Shown: positions 27,279 through 32,924 of the stretch, one piece after another | Position numbering within the stretch: the first letter of the stretch is position 1 | Layout: each line of letters begins with the position of its first letter | Assembly (NCBI GenBank): GCA_023248535.1 | Contig: JAHFEJ010000027.1 | Coordinates: 1 to 32,924 of the forward strand | Source: Nitrospinales bacterium | GTDB lineage: Bacteria > Nitrospinota_A > UBA7883 > JACRGQ01 | Direction: 5' to 3' | Length of the DNA stretch: 32,924 nucleotides | The notes under the pieces: generated by a model | Databases searched by the model: none | What the model saw: only the letters and a program-made list of their open reading frames with translations | Told to the model about the DNA's origin: nothing | Program-made: the position numbers and the translations under genes

Positions 27279-28393
27279 CAGCGGTTAATATACCCCTCTA
27301 TCAGGAAATTCGTTTTGTGTTTCGATAGCCGCTCATCGCCTATCGGCGTGACGGTCATGCTGTCTATTTTAATCGCCCCGGCGATGCCCTTGACCCCCGC
27401 GCCGCCAAAGATGGAAAAACGTCCGCTGCCGCCCAGCAGTACCGGGGCGTAGAAGAGGGCGAGCTTGTCGACGATCCCTTCGTTCAGGGCGGCGGTGTAG
27501 AGTTCGGCGCCCCCTTCCAGCAAGAGGTTCACCACGCCGCGTTTGCCCAGTTCCGCCATCAGTTCCTTGAGGTTCACCCGCTGGTTTTTCTCCGGCAGAC
27601 GGAGCACGGTAGCCCCTTCCTCCTCCAGCGCTTTCGTGCGGCGGCTGTTGTCGCTTGCGGTGGCGATGATAACGTTCCCACCAACGGAATGGAGCGCCGC
27701 GGCGGACGGAGGGGTATCCAGTCCGGTATCAACAATCACGCGCATGGGATGCCTGACACCATCCTTTTTTTTAAGGCGGACGTTCAGGCGCGGGTCATCT
27801 TTGATCAGGGTGTTCACCCCCACCATGACGGCATCGCTGGCGGCGCGCATTTCGTGAACCTTCAGGCGTGACAGTTCGTTGCTGATCCATTTGCTGGCGC
27901 CGTCTTCGGCGGCGATTTTGCCATCGAGGCTGCATGCCGCTTTCAGCGTGACGAAGGGGATGTTCTGGGTGATGAATTTGTTCCACCCTTCGTTAAGCTG
28001 TTGGGCCTCTTTTTGATGCAAGCCAACCATCACGGTGAGACCCGCTTTTTTAAGGCGGGCGATTCCCTTGCCGGCCACCAGCGGATTGGGATCGGGCGTG
28101 GCGATAACCACCTTGACAATCCCGGCTTCGATGACGGCATCGGCGCAGGGGGGCGTTTTGCCGTGGTGGGAGCACGGCTCCAGGGTGACATAGAGCGTGG
28201 CTCCTTTGGCGTTGGCCTTGGCTTTTTTTATGGCAACGATCTCGGCGTGATCTCCGCCCGCTTTTTCGTGGAAACCTTCGGCGACAATCTTGCCGTTCTT
28301 AATGAGTACGGCGCCGACAAGCGGGTTGGGGCTCGTGCGCCCGCGGGCCTTTTCGGCCAACGCGAGCGCACGGAGCATGAATTCCGGTTTCAT
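27278..28393 (-). CDS. ribD: Bifunctional pyrimidine deaminase/reductase RibD
   Basis: 371 aa; GRTSPNPLVGAVLIKNGKIVAEGFHEKAGGDHAE, TLYVTLEPCSHHGKTPPCADA, and reductase domain VTLKAACSLDGKIA, NLLLEGGAELYTAAL. Confidence 0.96.
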   Translation of the reverse strand: MKPEFMLRALALAEKARGRTSPNPLVGAVLIKNGKIVAEGFHEKAGGDHAEIVAIKKAKANAKGATLYVTLEPCSHHGKTPPCADAVIEAGIVKVVIATPDPNPLVAGKGIARLKKAGLTVMVGLHQKEAQQLNEGWNKFITQNIPFVTLKAACSLDGKIAAEDGASKWISNELSRLKVHEMRAASDAVMVGVNTLIKDDPRLNVRLKKKDGVRHPMRVIVDTGLDTPPSAAALHSVGGNVIIATASDNSRRTKALEEEGATVLRLPEKNQRVNLKELMAELGKRGVVNLLLEGGAELYTAALNEGIVDKLALFYAPVLLGGSGRFSIFGGAGVKGIAGAIKIDSMTVTPIGDERLSKHKTNFLIEGYINR

Positions 28394-28404
28394 CGGGTAA
28401 AGCG

Positions 28405-31053
28405 TCAGGCGGTGCCGCTGCTGGCCTCGCCGATGGCGGCGTGCGCGGCGGCAAGCCGGGCGATCGGGATGCGGTATGGCGAACAGCTCACATAATCCAG
28501 CCCCAGGCGGTGGCAGAGCGCGACCGATCTCGGATCGCCGCCATGCTCGCCGCAGATGCCGACTTTCAGTTTCGGGTTCACGCTGCGTCCTTTTTCCACG
28601 CCGATGCGCATCAGTTGGCCCACCCCCTCCTCGTCTATGCTGACGAACGGATCCTCGGGGAAAATCCCTTTCTCGACATACGCGGGGAGGAAGGTGCCGG
28701 CGTCATCGCGGCTGAGACCGAGGGTTGTTTGGGTGAGGTCGTTCGTGCCGAAGCTGAAGAAGGCGGCTTCCTTTGCGATGCCGTCGGCGCAGAGCGCGGC
28801 GCGGGGAAGCTCTATCATGGTGCCCACAATGATCGGCAACTTGATGCCCCTTTGTTTCTGCACCTCTTTGCTCACGCGGACAACCATCTCTTTGCACAGT
28901 TCCAGCTCCTTCAGCGTACCGACGAGCGGAATCATCACTTCGGGCATCGCTTTTACCTTTCTCTTCAGAAGGTCGGCGGTCGCCTCAAAGATGGCGCGGG
29001 CCTGCATTTCGTAAATTTCCATGTAGGTGATGCCGAGGCGGCAGCCGCGGTGCCCCAGCATCGGGTTTGCTTCGTGCAACTGCTCGGCGCGGCTTTCCAC
29101 GTCGCGCGCCGGAATGCCCATTTCATGCGCCACCTTGTCAATCTGTTCATGCGTCTTGGGCAGGAATTCGTGGAGCGGCGGATCCAGAAGCCGGATGGTG
29201 ACAGGGAAGCCTTCCATCGCCTTGAGGATGCCCTTGAAATCGCTCCGCTGCATCGGCAGCAGCTTGCGCAGGGCTTTCATGCGGGCTTCCTTGCTATTGG
29301 CGATTATCATCTCGCGCACGGCGAGGATGCGGTCTTTGGCGAAGAACATATGCTCGGTACGGCAGAGGCCGATTCCGGCCGCGCCGAAACCGCGGGCTAT
29401 CGCCGCGTCTTCCGGGGTGTCGGCGTTGGCCCGTACGCCCAGCTTACGCATGCCATCGGCCCAGCCCATAAGGGTGTCGAAATAACCGGAGAGGGTGGGG
29501 GATACCAGCGGGGTTTTTCCCAAAATGACCTGGCCGGTGCTTCCATCGAGGGTTATCCAGTCGCCCGCGGCTACCACCGTTTTACCCACGTGGAAAACGC
29601 GGTGCACTTCATCTATCTTGACTTCACCCGCGCCGGAAATGCAGCACTTGCCCATGCCGCGCGCCACCACCGCGGCGTGGGAGGTCATGCCGCCGTGCAC
29701 GGTGAGGATGCCTTGAGACACGCTCATGCCGGAGAGGTCTTCGGGGGACGTTTCATAGCGCACCAAAATCGGGTGCCGCCCCTGCTCCGCCAACAGGCGC
29801 GCCTCGCCGGAACTGAAGACCACCTGGCCCACCGCCGCGCCGGGGGACGCGGGAAGCCCCTTCGCCAGCACCTGCAGTTTCGCTTTCGGGTCGATCATCG
29901 GGTGCAGCAACTGGTCGAGCTGCGATGGCTCGATCCGCTTGACGGCTTCTTTTTTCGATATCATTTTTTCCTTCACCATGTCCACGGCGATGCGCACGGC
30001 GGAGGCGGCGGTGCGCTTGCCCACGCGGGCCTGGAGCATGTAAAGCTTTTTGTTCTGGATGGTGAATTCGAGGTCGAGCATATCGCGGTAATGTTTTTCC
30101 AGCTTTGCCGCGATCCTGAGAAGGTCTTTGGCGGCTTCCGGAAAAACCTTCGCCATGCCGTCCACATGCATGGGGGTGCGGATACCGGCCACTACGTCTT
30201 CTCCTTGCGCGTTCACCAAAAATTCGCCGTAGAAGTGATGTTCGCCGGTGCTGGGGTTGCGGGTGAAGGCGACGCCGGTGCCGCTGTCGTTACCCATGTT
30301 GCCGAAGACCATCGACTGCACGTTAACGGCGGTGCCCCAGGTGACGGGGATGTTGTAAAGTTTGCGGTAGTCCTTGGCACGTTGGTTGTTCCAGCTGCCG
30401 AAAACGGCGTTGATGGCCATGGTGAGCTGAATCTGGGGGTCTTGCGGGAACGGCTTGCCGGTTTTGTGTTTGACCGCTTCCTTGAATTCTTCAACGATTT
30501 CGGCCAGCGATTCGGCGGTGAGGTCGGCATCGAATTTCGCGCCGCTCTTATGCTTCTTCTGTTCGAGAATGTGGTCAAAGATACTTTTCTTCACCCCCAG
30601 CACCACGTCGCCGAACATGGCGATGAAGCGGCGGTAACTGTCGTACGCGAAGCGGGCGTTGCCCGTCATCTTGATGAGCGCGGGGAGCGTTTGGTCGTTC
30701 AGGCCGAGGTTGAGTACGGTATCCATCATGCCGGGCATCGAGGCGCGCGCGCCGGAGCGGACGGAGCAGAGCAGGGGATTGGCGGGGTTGCCGAACTGGC
30801 GGCCCATCATTTTTTCCAGGCGGGCCATCTGTTTGGCCACTTCCTCTTTCAGCCCTTTGGGCCATTTTTCGCCGTTCTCGAAGTAGTAGACGCACGCCTC
30901 GGTGGTGATGGTGAAACCGGCCGGCACGGGGCAGCCGAGGTTGCACATTTCGGCGAGGTTCGCCCCCTTGCCACCGAGAAGATTCTTCATTTTCGCGGTT
31001 CCATCAGCTTTGCCGGGACCAAAGAAATAAACGTATTTTTTTGCCGTAACCAT
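28405..31053 (-). CDS. ppdK: Pyruvate, phosphate dikinase
   Basis: 882 aa; GGKGANLAEMCNLGCPVPAGFTITTEAC, catalytic GGMTSHAAVVARGMGKCCISGAGE, FGTNDLTQTTLGLSRDDAG, GICGEHGGDP. Confidence 0.97.
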   Translation of the reverse strand: MVTAKKYVYFFGPGKADGTAKMKNLLGGKGANLAEMCNLGCPVPAGFTITTEACVYYFENGEKWPKGLKEEVAKQMARLEKMMGRQFGNPANPLLCSVRSGARASMPGMMDTVLNLGLNDQTLPALIKMTGNARFAYDSYRRFIAMFGDVVLGVKKSIFDHILEQKKHKSGAKFDADLTAESLAEIVEEFKEAVKHKTGKPFPQDPQIQLTMAINAVFGSWNNQRAKDYRKLYNIPVTWGTAVNVQSMVFGNMGNDSGTGVAFTRNPSTGEHHFYGEFLVNAQGEDVVAGIRTPMHVDGMAKVFPEAAKDLLRIAAKLEKHYRDMLDLEFTIQNKKLYMLQARVGKRTAASAVRIAVDMVKEKMISKKEAVKRIEPSQLDQLLHPMIDPKAKLQVLAKGLPASPGAAVGQVVFSSGEARLLAEQGRHPILVRYETSPEDLSGMSVSQGILTVHGGMTSHAAVVARGMGKCCISGAGEVKIDEVHRVFHVGKTVVAAGDWITLDGSTGQVILGKTPLVSPTLSGYFDTLMGWADGMRKLGVRANADTPEDAAIARGFGAAGIGLCRTEHMFFAKDRILAVREMIIANSKEARMKALRKLLPMQRSDFKGILKAMEGFPVTIRLLDPPLHEFLPKTHEQIDKVAHEMGIPARDVESRAEQLHEANPMLGHRGCRLGITYMEIYEMQARAIFEATADLLKRKVKAMPEVMIPLVGTLKELELCKEMVVRVSKEVQKQRGIKLPIIVGTMIELPRAALCADGIAKEAAFFSFGTNDLTQTTLGLSRDDAGTFLPAYVEKGIFPEDPFVSIDEEGVGQLMRIGVEKGRSVNPKLKVGICGEHGGDPRSVALCHRLGLDYVSCSPYRIPIARLAAAHAAIGEASSGTA

Positions 31054-31073
31054 GGCGCTCTCCCTTTAGAAAT

Positions 31074-32924
31074 TTATTCTTTAAAAACCAATTTTGAAAA
31101 GTCCGCGACATCACCGAACAGGTTAGCCGCTTGGCGCAAAAGCCCCAGCCTGTTGCGCTTTTTTATTTCATCGCTGTCGTTCACCATCACGCCGTCGAAA
31201 AACGCATCCACCGCCCCGCGTATGCCCGCGATCTCGCGCAGCACTCCGGCGTAATCTTTCGCCGTTTTCAGGGGGAGCGCTTTCGCCGCGCACTGTTTCA
31301 GGGCGGCGAGCAACGCCTGTTCCACCGGTTCGGCCAGCGCCGCTTCGTCCACCGAGGCATCGAGGTGGTCTTTCGAGATGTTGGCGGCGCGCCGGAAGGT
31401 GGTGGAAAGCGCCTCGGCGTACGGTTCCGATTTCATCGCCTGCAAGGCCTCGCAGCGCTTAAGCGCATCGGGCAGCGCGTCGAAGCCTGCCGCCAGCACG
31501 GAATCTATAACGTCGTAGGTGAGGTCGCGTTGCTGAAATTCGCCTTTGATGCGTCCGGCGAAAAATTCGGTCAAATCCGCTTTTGCCTTGGCGGCATTGG
31601 CCTTGAGGCCGTTCGGCAACGCTCCGATGCCGGCGATTATGATCTGTTTCAGCCCGATATTGGTTCCCGCGAGAAGGATGCGTATGATCCCCAGCGCGTG
31701 GCGGCGCAGGGAAAACGGGTCTTCGCTGCCGGAAGGAACCATGCCAAGCGCGAAGCAGCCGGCCAGCGTTTCAATCTTGTCGGCCAGCGCCACGCATGAG
31801 GCGGCAGGTGTGGAGGGAAGATCATCCCCGGAAAAGCGGGGGCGGTAATGCTGGTCTATCGCCTGTGCGACGGTTGCGGTGATTCCTTCCGCCTTCGCGT
31901 ATTCCCGTCCCATGATCCCTTGCAGTTCGGGGAATTCAAAGACCGCTTGCGTGGCGAGATCGGCTTTGCATAGCTCGGCGGCGGCGATGACCTGCGTTAC
32001 CTCGGACGGGCAGATGGTTTTGGCGATTTCGGCGGCGATGACCGCCATGCGGTCGACTTTGTTGGCAACCGTGCCGAGGCCCTTCATATAGTTGATGCCG
32101 GAGAGTTTTTTCTTGAAGTGTGTTATCGGGTGTTTGCGGTCTTCATCGAAGAAGAAGCGGGCGTCCGACAGGCGGGCTTCCAGCACCCGTTCGTAACCGG
32201 CCCTTACAGGGGCCATGTCGGCGCAACGGATGTTGCTGAAAGCGACGAATTTATTGGTCAATGCGCCATCCTTGCCTTCCACGGGGAAGTAACGCTGGTG
32301 GTGCATCATCACGGTTATGAGCAGCTCGCGCGGGAGTTCAAGGTATTTTTCCTTGAAAGAGCCGACCACGGCCACCGGGTTTTCGGTGAGGTAGCAGACC
32401 TCCTCCATCAGTTCGGCGTGGTGGATGGGGTTCAGCCCCTGCGCGGCGAGTTCGGCGAACTGTTTTTTAATCGAGGCGCGGCGTTTATCGGGATCGGCGA
32501 GAACGCCGGCTTTTTCCAGCATCTGTTCGTAAGCGGCGGCCGAGGTGATCGTCACCGGTCCGGCGGAGGTAAAGCGATGCCCCAGTGTGGTATTTCCGGA
32601 ATGGAGATTCTCTATGTTGAACGATAGCCGCTGTTCGCCAAGCAGTGCGACAATGCCGCGCAACGGGCGGGCGAAGCGGGTTTCGCCATTCCCCCAGCGC
32701 ATCGTCTTGGGGAACGGAAGAGAGGTGATCGCCTGTGGCAGCAAAGAGGTAAAGAGGTCGGCGGTGTTTTGGCCCCCCTCTTGCACTTCCACGTAGAGGT
32801 ATTCCCCTTTGGGGGTGGATTCCGTTTTCAGGGCATCGGGGCCGAGGCCATGTTTCTTCGCGAAGCCGAGCGCCACGTTGGTGAAGCTGCCATCGGCCGC
32901 CACCCCCGCTTTTTTGGGCGGGCC
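31074..32924 (-). CDS. glyS: Glycyl-tRNA synthetase beta subunit (5' end of gene beyond the window)
   Basis: Frame remains open to the window edge (GPPKKAGVAADGSFTNVALGFAKKHGL...); LLPQAITSLPFPKTMRWG, RFARPLRGIVALL, GHRFTSAGPVTI, DPFSLRRHALGIIRIL. Confidence 0.95.
   Translation of the reverse strand, partial: GPPKKAGVAADGSFTNVALGFAKKHGLGPDALKTESTPKGEYLYVEVQEGGQNTADLFTSLLPQAITSLPFPKTMRWGNGETRFARPLRGIVALLGEQRLSFNIENLHSGNTTLGHRFTSAGPVTITSAAAYEQMLEKAGVLADPDKRRASIKKQFAELAAQGLNPIHHAELMEEVCYLTENPVAVVGSFKEKYLELPRELLITVMMHHQRYFPVEGKDGALTNKFVAFSNIRCADMAPVRAGYERVLEARLSDARFFFDEDRKHPITHFKKKLSGINYMKGLGTVANKVDRMAVIAAEIAKTICPSEVTQVIAAAELCKADLATQAVFEFPELQGIMGREYAKAEGITATVAQAIDQHYRPRFSGDDLPSTPAASCVALADKIETLAGCFALGMVPSGSEDPFSLRRHALGIIRILLAGTNIGLKQIIIAGIGALPNGLKANAAKAKADLTEFFAGRIKGEFQQRDLTYDVIDSVLAAGFDALPDALKRCEALQAMKSEPYAEALSTTFRRAANISKDHLDASVDEAALAEPVEQALLAALKQCAAKALPLKTAKDYAGVLREIAGIRGAVDAFFDGVMVNDSDEIKKRNRLGLLRQAANLFGDVADFSKLVFKE

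Noticed and set aside
28441-31254. 937-aa plus-strand ORF
   Set aside because: Lies antisense across ppdK, which has clear catalytic motifs; the translation is His/Gly/Arg/Ala-rich low-quality sequence typical of antisense frames in GC-rich genes.

Overview
This looks like ordinary chromosomal DNA from a Gram-negative bacterium; I cannot name the taxon from sequence alone. From left to right: (1) the 3' end of clpX, then lon, then a second, divergent ClpX-like AAA+ ATPase with a UBA-like N-terminus in place of the zinc-binding domain; (2) a threonine synthase; (3) a compact secretin operon: a PilM-PilN fusion (GspL/MshI-like), PilO/GspM-like, PilP/GspC-like, a lipoprotein secretin, an unlisted 55-aa membrane ORF, a CsgG/FlgT-like periplasmic protein and a single-TM protein; (4) a Spy/CpxP-like protein, ECF sigma factor, small TM anti-sigma and membrane-anchored Spy-like protein, arranged like CnrYXH, with an ECF-type promoter motif in front; (5) a NAD-reducing group 3d-type [NiFe]-hydrogenase operon, hoxF(E-F fusion)-hoxU-hoxY-hoxH-hoxW; (6) on the minus strand, holA, a metallophosphoesterase, nusB and a cyclic-nucleotide-binding protein; (7) a small accessory island with a Phd/ParE-type toxin-antitoxin pair flanked by two diverged copies of a ~77-nt repeat, plus a SAP-like Cys-rich small protein; (8) on the minus strand, glyS (partial)-ppdK-ribD-ribE-ribBA-ribH. 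The best candidates for something under-described are the secretin locus with its CsgG/FlgT-like partner and hidden 55-aa ORF, the Cnr-like sigma module next to a nickel enzyme, and the UBA-ClpX paralog. No rRNA, tRNA or CRISPR array was recognised.
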